Origin: Galbula dea | Lineage: Eukaryota; Chordata; Aves; Piciformes; Galbulidae | Direction: 5' to 3' | Assembly (NCBI GenBank): GCA_013399015.1 | Contig: VWZX01007454.1 | Location: forward strand, 1,054,001-1,118,000 | Length of the DNA stretch: 64,000 nucleotides | In this document: in pieces, positions 1 to 12,362 of the stretch | Position numbering within the stretch: the first letter of the stretch is position 1 | Layout of the letters: each line of letters begins with the position of its first letter | Program-made: the position numbers and the translations under genes | The notes under the pieces: generated by a model | What the model was told of the DNA's origin: nothing | The model's input: the letters and a program-made list of their open reading frames with translations, nothing else | The model's database searches: none

Positions 1-642
1 AGCGTGCGCTTGCAGCTCAGAAGGCTAACCGTGTCCTGGGATGCATCAGGAGAGGCATGACCAGCAGGTCTAAGGAGGTCATCCTGCCTCTCTATTCTGC
101 CCTTGTAAGGCCCCATCTGGAGTACTGTGTACAGTTCTGGGCTCCTCAACATGAAAAAGATGTGGACCTCTGGAACGGGTCCAGAGGAGGGTCACAAAGA
201 TGATCAAAGGACTAGAGCACCTCCCCTATGAGGACAGGCTGAAGGAATTGGGGTTGTTCAGCCTGGAGAAGAGAAAGCTTAGAGGGGACCTTATAGCGGC
301 CTTTCAGTACCTGAAAGGGGATTGTAAGGCAGAAGGAGAGAGACTTTTCTCCTGGTCTGATTGCAACAGGACACGGGGGAATAGCTACAAGCTGAAGGAG
401 GAGAGGTTTAGGCTGGAGATTAGAAGGGGGTTCTTTACCCAAAGGGTGGTGAGGCACTGGAACAGGTTGCCCAGAGAGGTTGTGGATGCCCCATCCCTGG
501 CAGTGTTTAAGGTCAGGCTGGATGTGGCCCTGGATGACCTGATCTAGTGCATGTGGCATCCCTGCCATGGCAGGGGTGTTGGAACTAGATGATCTTCAAG
601 GTCCCTTCCCACCTCAGCCATTCTATGATTCTATGATTCTAT
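1..642 (+). mobile_element. CR1 LINE, 3' end with decayed ORF2 terminus
   Basis: This is the 3' part of a CR1 non-LTR retrotransposon; the rest lies left of the window. Bases 6-165 encode the far C-terminal part of ORF2 in one frame (pattern VLGCIRRG, then [23 protein letters not shown]). The reading continues from 200 in another frame ([28 protein letters not shown], then [19 protein letters not shown]) and stops at 545-547. Compared with the family pattern, a single base appears to be missing near 170, so the ORF is broken. The 3' UTR has the usual block ending GGAACTAGATGATCTTCAAGG and finishes with tandem ATTCTATG octamers at about 620-642. CR1 ORF2 normally encodes an endonuclease and a reverse transcriptase, but this portion lies beyond the catalytic domains. 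The 115-residue open frame here is a retrotransposon relic, not a host gene. Confidence 0.93.
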
Positions 643-3364
643 GTGAGTATCTAACTATACATTATTCAAATCCACAAGGAAAGATAAGGGGTGCTAAGTG
701 TTGTGAAGCCACATACTTCAAATCCCAGAACATGAGGTGGACATGAACAGATACAAGGGGTCTGGGGAGAAAGAAAGTCCTCATTGATTTCCTGTGTAGT
801 TCAAGTCATCATATACCCATTATGTATAAGAATTAAGTTACATTAAAATATTTTAAAATAATTTAAAATTCTTAAAACTCCCTGGCACCTTAAGGCCACT
901 TAGTATTTTCAAACAGGGAGGCAATCAGTGAAAAAAAGAATAATTCATCCTTTAAACTGAATCTTGTTCTTTAATTCAAAAAATACTGAGTCTTCTAATG
1001 CTAAATAGCTAAGCAAACTAATACATCTTTCGTATTTTTCAGACTGTTCTTTTAGGTATTAAACAAGGAGGAAATCAAACAAGATTCAGTCTTTAGAAGC
1101 TATTAGATCAAACATTCTTTGAAAAGAATAACATGTAGAATGTATTTATATGTACAAAATTTTAACAGAATGTTGCACTGATGGGTAGATAGTTTCATAA
1201 GTAATTTGCAAAATGACATTTAAGTATTTTTAGAAGTGTTTAAAAGATGGTTAAAATAGTGAATTTTCAAGTTATTGTGTTAATTAACTAATCAGTGACA
1301 ACTGTAAAGAAGAATAGAATCTTTCACAAGGACAAATTATATAACTGAATAAGATTGAGAAGACTTGGAGCTTGCAAATAGTTTTAAGATTTGCATTTCT
1401 AGTTATTGCCAGTAAATGAAAGAGGAGCTGTTGGAAATCTGAAAGGGAAGAGAGACAAACATCTTTGCCTGTGTAAATCCTCTTCTTTCTTCATTCAAAA
1501 ACTCATGTTTGTGTCCATAGTGACTTGCTGGCTTATTTCATCAGAAAGCCTGCAGCAATTCCCTGAGCCCTCATTTGTAGACATCACTTTGGCAATGGAA
1601 CAATGCAGCAGATTCTTGTTCTAAGGATTACAATACTATATATAAAGAAAACATCAAAAGATTTACATATATTCCATGTAATTTTCTCCATTATATTTCA
1701 AGCATGGTGCAGGCTTTTAAATCTTTTAATTGGCAGATGTGTCACAAAATATTTTTTTAAAAAATTCTTGATTTGTATCACACCATTTTATTTTCAAATA
1801 TGTGTCTCAAACCCCACATCAGAGAGATGTCCCAGAACCTGCAGGCTGGGAAAAATGGATAAAAGGGAAGCTATTCTTTTGGGGTTAGATCTGTTACCTT
1901 GCTGAATGATTGTGGTAGTGTGTACTTTCCCAACTTCACCCTCTGGTGTGCATGCACATTATGAACAGGCTATGATCTAGATGAGGAGTGCAATCATTTT
2001 TGCCTGGCATTCCCTCATGAGCAAGAGGGAACAGTAGGAATGAAACCTTGCCTTTGCCCCATCTGGACCATGCATGAGTGAGGAAATATTGTCCACCATT
2101 CACAGGTTTGCAACATCTTATGTTCTTACATCTTTCCAGGTTTTACAAAATAGCAGGGAGGGAATTGTGCTTTTGAGAAATGTCTCTAGCTTCACAATTA
2201 CAAAAATCTATGCTTCACCAGACAAATATGCTAGTACTATTCTGCTCTAGAGTGCACGTTGTTTATGATAGACAGTGCCTGATTCAATGCAGAACCTTCC
2301 AGGAAGAAGCTATGTGGGACACATTTGAACCTGAAATGAATTTACTCCAGATCAGCTCTAAATTACATAGTGCAGCTGCCTTAGAACACTGATTTTGGGA
2401 GCCTCAAAGTCCTGTTTGCTGTACAGTTAGATAATACCCTAACAAGAAATGCATTTGTTTCTTGGGATGCACCATCTTGTAGCTTCTTGTTCCCAGAGGC
2501 ATGTTTAAATTCAAACATTATCTCAGCTCAAAAAGATAATCCCCCTCTAAAGAACTTAATTTAAGACCTTGATTTCAAATGGAAAATATTCTACTTTCTT
2601 AGCAAATCTTTGGATCAAACTCCCAGTGGAAAGATGGGACAAGCTGGAAAGGAAAGGAGCCTAAACACTTGATAGTGTCACCAGCAATGTGTGAGAAAAA
2701 AGTGTCAGAGTGTAGCCAAATGACAAAAGAGGAGATGCTGACCCCTGTATACTCTCAAATACCAAAAAGACATTAATTTAAATTAAGTTCAATCACATGC
2801 ACATAAATAACTCTCTCTGAAAAGATCTAAGACCCTTTGCAAAGCCTCCTGTTGACACAAGCACTGTACAAAAAGTGCAAGTCTCTGGAGGACAATGAGG
2901 CATGATGTACTTTTTCATACACCTGCATGGCTCAGGAGCACACTGGAGGAGGACTAGGTTCTTGCACAGCAGGGATCCATAGGACCACAGTGAAGAGCAA
3001 GGCTCTACCTGAAGTGACTCACTGGCTTCTCTCTAATTGTTGTAGTACTAGACACTACACTTAAAATTAGGCAGGGACTCAGAGCGTGATTCCTTGCTGA
3101 GAACAAATTGGTTTTCCCCTTAATGCAGAGGATCCACAGATCCACGATGTGTGAAAGGCAGAGCAGCAGCTGCAGCATTTAACTCATTTCACATGCCCTC
3201 AGTTGCCTGGTATATCAGCCTAGGGATAGCAGCTATGACTTAGGACTTATAGGAAAGCTACAGCTGTTTGGAGCAGCAGCAGCAATCTAAGATATTTACC
3301 CTTGATGTCTAAAGTGTCACCTGCATGTATGAGTGTGAATCTTTCTCCATTTTTAACATGAAAC
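643..3364. other. Unannotated A+T-rich stretch
   Basis: No gene or repeat family could be recognised. Open frames are short (100 codons or fewer) and show no family resemblance, splice context or codon bias. Composition is A+T-rich with few CpG. Confidence 0.5.
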
Positions 3365-3466
3365 TATCACAGAATCACAGAATGTTAGGAGTTGAAGGGG
3401 ACCTCAAAAGATCATCTAGTCCAACCTGCCTGCAACAGCAGAATTCCCTAGACCAGGTTAAACAGT
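3365..3466 (-). mobile_element. CR1 LINE 3' tail, about 100 bp
   Basis: The element reads on the minus strand. Its 3' end (left side) has the octamer pair AATCACAG/AATCACAG, followed by the GTTAGGAGTTGAAGGGGACC and GATCATCTAGTCCAACC blocks. It then breaks off just past CTAGACCAGGTTAAACAG. This is the same CR1 family that supplies the tail of the two SINE copies in this window. Only the 3' UTR is present, so it is a severely 5'-truncated insertion. The 66-residue minus-strand frame overlapping it has no coding meaning. Confidence 0.88.
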
Positions 3467-6400
3467 TGAGGGAGGTAGGACCTTGAGAGGCTGATTAGTC
3501 CCACCTAATTGGTCAAGCACACTGAGATGCAGTTGGTTGTCATTTTTAGATATGTTGGTGCCATTAAGTACGGTGAGACAAATCAACCGGTTTGCACTAG
3601 AAAACTGATTTTCATGTGACAAAAGGGAGAAGAGATGAATCAGTTTATGGGAACTCACAAAAGTTCTTTTTTATCTTAAAGGATTTCTCAGGAGAAAAAT
3701 GATTTTGTATAACAAGACCATTTTCTTAAACTTTTCACTCAGAATAGAAAATCCAAAAGAGGTATTACTATATTTACAGGAAATGAATGAAGTCATCCAA
3801 ATTTGATAGCATCCTTATGAACCAAAAAGTTATCTTGCATACATTTTACTGAAAATCAGTAAAGATAGTAGAGGTTTTATATATTTATTTTGCTTTATTA
3901 TAGCACAGATAATTTATCATTCAAACAGATGAGTTTTGTCATTTTAAATTCACACTTCATGAAGTCCTGGAGAAGCAATCAAAAAATTATGTCCTTATTT
4001 AAATGGTATGTTCCATGTTACATCCAGCAGCACATGAGATCTAAATTAAATAAACCAATTGCAAAAATAACATAATTGAGAAAAAAAAAAATTGTGTGTT
4101 TTGTATGTTGTATATGATTTTTAGAAGTTATATAATAATTCCTTATTCTGTTTTAAGAATTCCTCTTTATATGTTTTTTTATCCTAAATAAAATATTAGT
4201 AATACTTAATATGGGTCCCTCATAAGTAGAAAGATCTTTAATTTTGTGTATGTTTTCTAGCTGTGTCCAGCTCCTTACATTCCTTATTTCATTACATTTC
4301 AAAGACAAACAATCCTAAATTTTAATCTTGCTCAATCCATCATAAGTAAAAAAAAAAAAATTAAAAATGAATGAAGCCTATATATACTTCATGGCACTGA
4401 TCTTTGTACTCTTAGCTTTATCATTTTACTATATTAACAATAAATGCCATGTTTTCCCAGGGGACCCTAATGAATAGATTAAGGAGCATGAAATGGAGAG
4501 GAACAGCATTGTTTGTTACCTGTGCATTCAGTTCTTTGTGAAAGCAACTCCCAAAGTTGCTACTTCTCTCTGCACTGTAATGATATTGTACAGTGCCTTT
4601 TGGCTCTAGCACAACGTGTTATGCATCAGTGTTTAAGAGCATATTGTGCACTATTATTGCCCTCTCTCTAGAGGACTACAAACTGCATTAGTTTGAATTA
4701 CCAAATCAAAACTTTATGTGCAGCAGTTCCCCCACAAGGGCTTTAGCATTTTTATGTCATAATCCCTCTATTATCCCCCTCCTCACATGCTTTATAACCA
4801 TTAAGTTATTGAAAAATTCTCAACAGATGTCATCTTAAGATGAATGTTGCTGTGTTGACTGGTATCAAGGCTGGAATCTGGATATTGCTTAACTTTACTA
4901 AAAATGTCAGGGAGAGAATAGTCAGCTGTAAAAATACAAGATATGCCAGCAATGGTTGTTTTCATGTCAACTGCAACATGACTTGTAGTGTTCACAATTT
5001 TAGCTTCTAGAAGATGCAGTTTTCATTTGATGGGTTGGCAGTAATGGCTTGAGTTATGTAGCAAGAAAAAAGAAAATAATTCAAGGGGTTTTTTCTCTCT
5101 TCTTTTATGACAAGCAGATTTGTGCTTTAATCTCATTTAAGCCTCAAGTCTTACCTTTTAGCATATATTGTTCATATTGAGAATTTTGTTGAAATACAGA
5201 AACTTTGTGCATAGGTGTAATAAATATAACAGGTTATCAGTGATTATGTTTTCTCTTTGCATCCGAATTAATGAAATAACGAACATGATTACTAAAATGG
5301 CAATAATAACAATTTATTGATATCTTTCCTCTCAATCCATAGGGACTTTTTTACTTTTAAACAACATAAAGACAGGTAAATATAAATTTAGAACCACCTT
5401 AAACCTGAAGCCAAAAAGGCAAAAGACATTTATCTTCTAAAGAGGTGACAGTTTGGTATTTAATAGGAGAGACACACAGCATATATACTTGCCAAAATGA
5501 TATTCAAGAATAGAGCCAGGGACCACATTACTAAGAGCTTTTAAGAATAGTGTCATTTTATAGTAAATCAGCTGTTTAAGAAGCAGTTACTGTATAAAAG
5601 AGAGGAATAGCATAACATATTTCCAATTCATTAGAATATCATAACAGTTGAGTTTGTATTTTCAGAGGTGATGTGATAAACCTGATGAGAGCTTTTTAAG
5701 AAGAAATTGCAGTAATCAAGCCCCATGATAAAGCAGGTATATTTTGCTGTAGAGCTTGCAGATAATATATGAGATATATGGTCTGTGAGAACTGAAGTGG
5801 AAATGAATCTGTTGGTATTGCATCTGAGATGTGAAAAGTTTTAGTCAAGAATGAGGCTGTCCCCTCATTTGTGATCTTTCACAGCAAGAAAAATCAAATG
5901 ACAAAAAAGCTTCCTATTTTCAGAGACCTCTAGAACTCACTCTAAAGGTCCAAAACTGACTAATGGAAAGTTTTTCAATGTTGTTTATGACAAAGACTGT
6001 TACTACTTCTCCAACTCACAGCTATATCTGCTATTTCAGCTGGCTGGAACTCTACAATTAGGGGAAGATTGGTTTCTGGGCAGCTTTCCAGCCATCTACT
6101 TTCTATTTTGCATCCTAAAGGTTCCTCCCTTCTGTGGTTTAGCTCATAGCTTCTGCTGGTGCAAAGAAATAAAGAGGAGATGGGATGCACCAAAGGAAAC
6201 TGTTATAGCTGATAATAGCTGTCATAGAGAAAAGGCTGATCAAACCAGTCTTGCCTGTAAGCAATAAAAAGTGAAAATGCCAAAACAAGGCTGCAGAAAG
6301 TATCACAGGTCTGACTCTCGACTATAAAAAATGGTGTTAAGCAAGATGATGCACTCAAAATGGGATGCACCCAAATTGCCAGATATTCAAAACTCCCAGA

Positions 6401-8540
6401 AAGTCTCAATTCCCACTGTTTTAATAGGAGATATAATTTTGAATGTCCACCCATCTTTAGGGTAATATTTAACAGGAAAGTCTGGAAATAAGGGGTGATG
6501 AACTTCTGTTTTCAAGAAGTATTTAATCACAGAAACCTCATCTGATATTTATTATGTCTTTATAGTCACTGTGCATTGTATATTATTCCAATTTCTCTCT
6601 GTTGTAATACTATACATGCTGCTTTTGTTATGCAGTGTTAGTTTCAAACATTGCCATATGAATATTTCTGGTTCTTTATAGTATGATACCTTACTTGAAT
6701 TTTACCCACAGATTATAAATTATGCTAGTTAGCATATTTATTTGTATGCTACCATACCCTTCCAGATCAAATCTTTACTATTTCACTGCAGTATTGGTAT
6801 CTGATCTAGTGTAACATATCCTTATATATTTTGTAGGAATCTTCTTAGGATTTCCCAACTTTTATTTCCATGCTGTCCTTCAGTACAGGTTCAGCCTGTT
6901 TCTGCTCTTCTATTTAACATTCCTTTCCCTGGCTTTGGGTTGTATGTCTTGGTGTATTAATCTACCACAAAACTGGATAATTTCTGTTACTTCAATTTAT
7001 AAAAGCCAATGATAAGCTGCACTGAGGAAAATGATTGTAGAGGTATTTGTAATACCCCAATGCTATATGAGACCTGGCATAAAGATTACGTACATAGAAA
7101 ATGTTGATAATAAGCTAGAACCTCCCTAATTTATAGCCAGTTAGAGTATATTTCCTCTATCTCCTCCACCTCCACAAGTAATAAAGACACCAGGGAAATG
7201 TACATTTGCAGCCAAATGACTCACTTCAATTTTACCTGCACCTTATTAGCAGCTGACCTATCTTTGTAAGATATGCAATTCTTCTCCCAAGGAGTTTTCC
7301 ATCTTCTTCTTCAGCTGTAATAACAGAAGCTAAATGTTATTTAACAAATTGCCATATCCTTGCACCCTGTCTTCAATCCCCCATCATTGTTTTTAATGGG
7401 ACAATTTAACCTTTGAACCTATGTCTTTATTACAGATATAGTTGAAGAGCCCTTAATTGAAATATTCCATACAACTTGACATTCAATATTATTTCTTTTC
7501 TCCTCTAATTATCCTTTTAACTTTCTTCTGCTTATTTGTATAAACCCTCCTCAGTCTGTCTTTATACCAGACTGTTTATATACTTTTCAAAAGCCTTTCT
7601 ATTATTTGCTCATTCTGCTTTTTACATACTACATAACTACATTTGACCTCTGGTAAGCCTCGTCCCTGTTTAGATTTAGCTGAGATGAATTTCAGTTGCA
7701 GGCTCTGCAGTTGTTTCTCAAATTATTTCCCCTTGCTCATCAGTAGTTCTCATCTCTGCATTGGAGAACACCCAAAAAAAATCTCTTTGGAAATGTGACA
7801 CATCAGCCTTTCTAAGAGTGAAAAGAAAGTGCCAGTCCAGACACATCTGAAGCACTCTGGTTTATTTCAGGTTGTGAGAAACAAAACCTAGAAATATATA
7901 TTCCCAGTGGTGAGATAACTGCCATTTTCAAGCTGTGTTGGATGCTTGCAATCTATAACATACGAAGGAAAATTAGGCAGAATTCATGCCAGGTCTAAAA
8001 CATCCTAACAAACAACAGAAGTTTTCTTATCCTACAACTTGCAATTGTTTCTCTCTCCCCTTTTTTGTTGGAGATTATACCTCTTCTATCTCTGTATCAA
8101 ATCTTCTTGCCCTTAAATGTCTAATGATGAAATCAAAAGCATCTTCTGCTCTCAAATCCAAGCTCGGGTTACAGTGATTGACAGCAGCTGGATAGCATGA
8201 GTAACCATTCACACAAATCAGCAATTCAATGTAAACTTTATTTCCAGATAATATCTGGAAACTCTTAACCTTTCCTTTGCATATTCCTATTTGATATTTA
8301 TTTCCAGTATCTGAAAAGTTTGTGTGTTCTACAGATAATAACGTTTTCTATGTCTGAGAACAGATTCAGAGCAAAATGGAGACTATTGGCCAATGAAGAG
8401 ACTAATATTATTTCTTTCTAGTGCAGTTTTCTGAGTTACTTTTTCTCAGATGGCAAAGAAAAACTTCTGAACTTTTCCACACTACAAGTTGCCCCAGAGA
8501 GCAATTAGGTTTTCTAGGCATATTTGGTCATTACATTAAA

Positions 8541-8579
8541 GATGTTTTCTGGAAGCCAAGAAGTTTTCCAGAAAACATC
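8541..8579. repeat. Perfect 14-bp inverted repeat (hairpin)
   Basis: The left arm GATGTTTTCTGGAA (8541-8554) and the right arm TTCCAGAAAACATC (8566-8579) are exact reverse complements separated by 11 bases. The flanking bases do not extend the pairing, apart from a possible G-T pair inside. No gene end is nearby, so a terminator or mRNA role is not indicated. It could be a small palindrome arising by chance, the core of a decayed inverted-repeat element, or a short transcribed hairpin. The stem is shorter than that of a typical pre-miRNA. Confidence 0.7.
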
Positions 8580-9578
8580 AGTCTGTGACAGGCAGCTAGG
8601 ATCTTCTCCAGGAGAATATTAGAAACCTAACCTTAATAATTACCAAAACTTCCCATGCTATGCAAAAACTTTTACATATTTTACAATTTTTTTTGCAAAA
8701 TCTTCTGTGCAGTTTCATTCCTTGAAGTTATGACAAAAATGGTTTCTTCCTACACAGGCAGTCCAACAAGCTCAGTGGTATTCAGTCTTCCACTTTAACT
8801 CCATACTATCTCCTTTGGATTTTGCATAGCTGTTTTCCAATGAATAACTATGTCATTAAAATCCTGCTTTATCACAGATTCTACCCCCATTCTAGTCCCC
8901 TCTTTCACATAAACAGTCATCCTTAATAATGTCATTTAAAAGCAGATCTTTTATGCAACTGGAAAATTGTAGAAAGTTCATTTGAAAATTGACAGTGTTG
9001 GTTTGTATATATAAGAAGCTTCATACAAGTAATAATTCTATTGCCCTGAAACATTTTCTTCATTACAGTGGGATCACTGAGTTGAATTTTTATCTTCTGG
9101 TGCACTGCCTCCTCTTAAAAATAAGGGAGCTACCACATTGTATTGGGGAAATGTCATTTTGCCAAATGTGAAAGATGAAAGGAAGCATGAGTTACTAAAA
9201 TGAGGAATTATGTCAGAAACATATGCTATTTTTGATTGCAGAAATGTTCCCTTTTCTGAAACTTTCTATAAAAATAATTTTCTGACCTGTATGTAGGTAA
9301 TGTTACACAGCTGCAGCCTACATGGGCTGACCTAAATGAAAACATTTGGCATTACGACTGTTTCAGAATAGGAGCACACATACAGTCAATTATTAAGGTT
9401 CAATACATAGATGATAACTAATTAAGATGTATTAACTTGATTATTTCTAATTGGCTTCTGTACTCTATAAGTCTGACCTTGCTTTAGACTCAAGTAGTTG
9501 AATGAGTAAGTTAATATGTAAAAAACCCTTTTTCTCTCTTCTGTAAAAGTAAATATAAAGTTTCTGCAAAAGTAGTAG

Positions 9579-9673
9579 GTTTGTTTTGATTTTGGGGTGT
9601 TTTTTTTGGTTTTGGGGGGGTTTTTTGTGTTTTTTTGGTTGGCTGGTGTTCTGTTTTGTTTTGGGGTTTTTTT
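9579..9673. repeat. G/T-rich simple tract
   Basis: The plus strand is almost pure T and G, with T runs of 4-8 alternating with G runs of 2-7, including one G7. The complementary A/C strand creates two overlapping minus-strand frames of about 90 residues rich in K, N, P and T. Those frames are low-complexity translation and should not be taken as genes. Confidence 0.85.
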
Positions 9674-9956
9674 GACCCACTGACTGTTCATCAAAACAGA
9701 TCTGCAAATACATTATAAAAGAAACCACTTAGTACCCCATTAGGAGCTTTTCCCAAATTTTAAAGATTTCCCCAACAATGAACAGTCAAGACAGAAACTA
9801 CAGAACTCTTGCATTCAGTATATGATGATCAATAGAAGGGCTTTTAAGCTAATTTGAAAAGAAGTTTAGCATTCACTCTAGACTAATACATGGAAAGTAT
9901 TTTTATTTTTCAAAGATTTTTATTTTTCATAATGAAGAGCAGTGAGTTTTATCACT

Positions 9957-11120
9957 AAGAACATGTGAACAGCTGTGCTAGATCAGACAAAAAGCCTGTC
10001 TGGTCCTGTATCCTGTCTCTGGCAGTCAGCAAAAAGCAGATGCCTGGAAAAAAAGTGAAGGAAGATGACAAGTATATTGTGAAATTCCCCTGAACTTTCA
10101 TCCTCCACTCAAAAGTTAAATACTTTTGGAAGCAGAGGTGGCATCTTCATTCCTTACAGACACCAATGACATTTTCTTCCATATCTTCTTCCAATGCTTT
10201 TTGAATCTAAACAATCTTAACTGTTTAAATTAGAATTTCACATTGGATGTGACCACAGCTAATTTACATACTGTGTGGAGATCTGTCTTTTTTTTCTTGA
10301 CTTGAACATGTAACCTGCTGCTTTTGTTTGACTGCATGTAGTTCTAGGACTGAAGGCAAAGTGATCTCTACACTATACCACTTCTGAACTTGGGGATGTC
10401 ATCATACCTTCCTTCCTGCTGTCTAGCTGGAACTGTCCCGGTTTAGCTAGCATTTCCTCACTTAGAAACTGTTCCATGCTTTTGAATAGACTTTGCCATC
10501 ATTTGTTGCTGGGGTTTTTTGTACAGTTTGTACATTTTTATATCTCATTCAGTATGGGAGGGTGAAAAAAACCACAACATTCAAGTGCTGGAGATTTGTA
10601 CACTAGCATAGTTACATCTTTTGTCTTGTTTTCTATTCTCTACCTTTTAATTACTAATATAGGCAGGTATTTTTGCTTTTACTGAACACTGAAGTGATGA
10701 TTTTGTGAAGCTGTCATAATTGATCCTCTCATTCTTGAGTGGTAACAGTCATCTTAGAACTCATCATCATAGAATCCATCATAAAATTAGGTTTGTTTTC
10801 GCATATGTGCATCACTTCATGTTTCTTTGCACTAAATTTCCATTTCTAGTTTATCATCCAGTCCCACAGTGCTATGTATTGCTTCTGCAACTCTCCATAG
10901 CCAGCTCTTCTTTTTAAAATATAAAATAAATAAGCATGATTAGCAAACTATCACAGTTATTCCTCTCTTTTTCATTACTTTATTCAGATCTCCACTGGTC
11001 ACATCTCTCCTCTGTGAAAAATAACCATTTTTTCCACTATCTTCTAATTTATAGCTAGTTATTTATCCAAGTTGGACTCTTTCCTCTTGTACCATTGCTG
11101 TTTAGTTTCCTTACGAGTTT
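9957..11120 (-). mobile_element. Ancient CR1 LINE copy (archosaur/turtle-type), about 1.2 kb
   Basis: Read on the minus strand, this stretch follows in order the 3' half of an old CR1 type known best from crocodilians and turtles. Recognised landmarks, left to right on the plus strand, are: the 3' UTR start near 9957-10020 (GCTAGATCAGACAAAAAGCC, then TCCTGTATCCTGTCTCTGGCAG); the ACCTGCTGC region near 10310; CTGTTCCATGCTTTTGAATAG near 10470; ACATTCAAGTGCTGGAG near 10575; TTCTTGAGTGGTAACAG near 10733; CATCCAGTCCCACAG near 10855; and ACCATTGCTG near 11090. The match is diverged and full of small indels, and no ORF2 frame survives. The copy may continue to about 11930, but I could not follow it securely. 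The short frames at 10720-10917 and 11072-11287 are shadows of this relic. Confidence 0.62.
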
Positions 11121-11562
11121 CTGTAGAGGCTTCAGTCTTTGTTTATCAGTTAAATTCAGACTATAGCTTATTGATCTGTAATGTCTTAGATCTTCATAGG
11201 AAGCTTCCTTCTGGTCCTCTGGTAGCAAAGCAGTTTTATGAGCAAAGTTACATACTTCTGTCTGTAGTTAAGCCATTTCTTCCTTAAACTTCAGCAGACC
11301 CCTTGGAAGCATGTATTTGGCTCTGGTGAACTGAAATAATTCATTTTTTCAAGTTGTCCTGAAAACTGTAGTCTTGACATTTAAATCTGATATTTACACT
11401 GTCGTTTGTGTTCTCTGTGAAATATAGTTCTGGAACTGAAAAATATCTAAGAAATCGAAGGTTTGATGCAGAAAGATTCAAAGCAAGAGTTTAGTTGTTC
11501 TGCTATGTTGTCATCTATGTTATCTAATCCAAGAACTCATTTTATGCCCTGCTTGTTTATTT

Positions 11563-11604
11563 AGGGGGGTTTCTATTGTTGTTGTTTTGGGGTTTTTGGT
11601 CTGG
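11563..11604. repeat. G/T-rich simple tract
   Basis: A short tract of G and T runs (GGGGGG, GTTGTTGTTTTGGGG and similar), similar to those at 9579 and 59806. It lies in a region that might be the eroded continuation of the ancient CR1 to its left. Confidence 0.7.
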
Positions 11605-12158
11605 TCTTACTGCGTTTTTACATTTAAGCTACCAAAGTTCATGTTCTTTTCTGGTTTCTTTACCCAGACTGAACTTTAGGTTTTTAAAATATGACTTTTT
11701 ATTTCTAACAACACCCTCACTCTGCTGCTTGCCCATGCTGATTTTCTTTTGCTCTTTCCAAAACTTCTTTGAAAATGTATACTTTGTGTTGCATCCCTGA
11801 CATGAGGCTCCAAAAATTATTCCTAAATTTCTAGTAGGTTTTACTTTTTTAGCTGATCCTTTTAGCTTCTTTTCCAATAGCTTTCTCACTTTCATGTTGT
11901 TCCCTTTTTAAAATACTGCATGGCAGCAGCAGATTTTTCATCTCTTATTAAAAAATTTCAAACAAAACTACTGAGAGGTAGCATGTTGCATTTTCTATGT
12001 CAGAGTGGCTTTTCAATAATAGCTTTATAACACCTTCTTATGGACTGAACAACTATTTCTCCTCAGGGTTTTCTTGTATAGCATGGCCCAGGAATCAGTA
12101 GTTGTCCAGAAATCATTGGCTGTATCTAAAAACACAGCTTCAACATCCCTATGTGTTT

Positions 12159-12362
12159 TCACAGAATCACAGAATATTAGGAGTTGGAAGGGACCTCGAA
12201 AGATCATCTAGTCCAACACCCCTGCCACAGCAGGATTCCCTAGACCAGGTCACACAGAAGCGCATCTAGACGGCTTTTGAATACCTCCATAGAAGGAGAC
12301 TCCACAACCTCTCTGGGCAGTCTGTTCCAGTGCTCTGTCACCCTCACTGAAAAAATTTCTAT
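12159..12362 (-). mobile_element. CR1 LINE 3' UTR copy, about 200 bp
   Basis: Minus-strand CR1. The 3' terminus (left) has two TCACAGAA-type octamers. The canonical blocks GGGACCTCGAAAGATCATC, GCCACAGCAGGATTCCCTAG and ACCAGGTCACACAGAAGCGC follow. Next come TCCATAGAAGGAGACTCC, CAACCTCTCTGGGCAG and the end of ORF2 near CCCTCACTGAAAAAATTTC, where it is truncated. It belongs to the same family as the tails of the SINE copies at 37964 and 62446 and is well preserved, so it is probably among the younger CR1 insertions here. Confidence 0.93.

Larger units (their letters stand above)
3467..9956. other. Long unannotated stretch
   Basis: About 6.5 kb without a recognised gene or interspersed repeat. 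Items inside it are a run of 13 A near 4080, a 14-bp perfect hairpin at 8541-8579 and a G/T-rich tract at 9579-9673, which are listed separately. Short open frames throughout look random. Very old, unrecognisable repeats may be present. Confidence 0.45.

Noticed and set aside
200..547. 115-residue open frame as a host gene
   Set aside because: It is the C-terminus of CR1 ORF2, followed by the CR1 3' UTR and octamers; a frameshift near 170 separates it from the upstream coding sequence.
9422..9728. Two K/N/P/T-rich minus-strand frames
   Set aside because: They are low-complexity translations of the G/T-rich tract.
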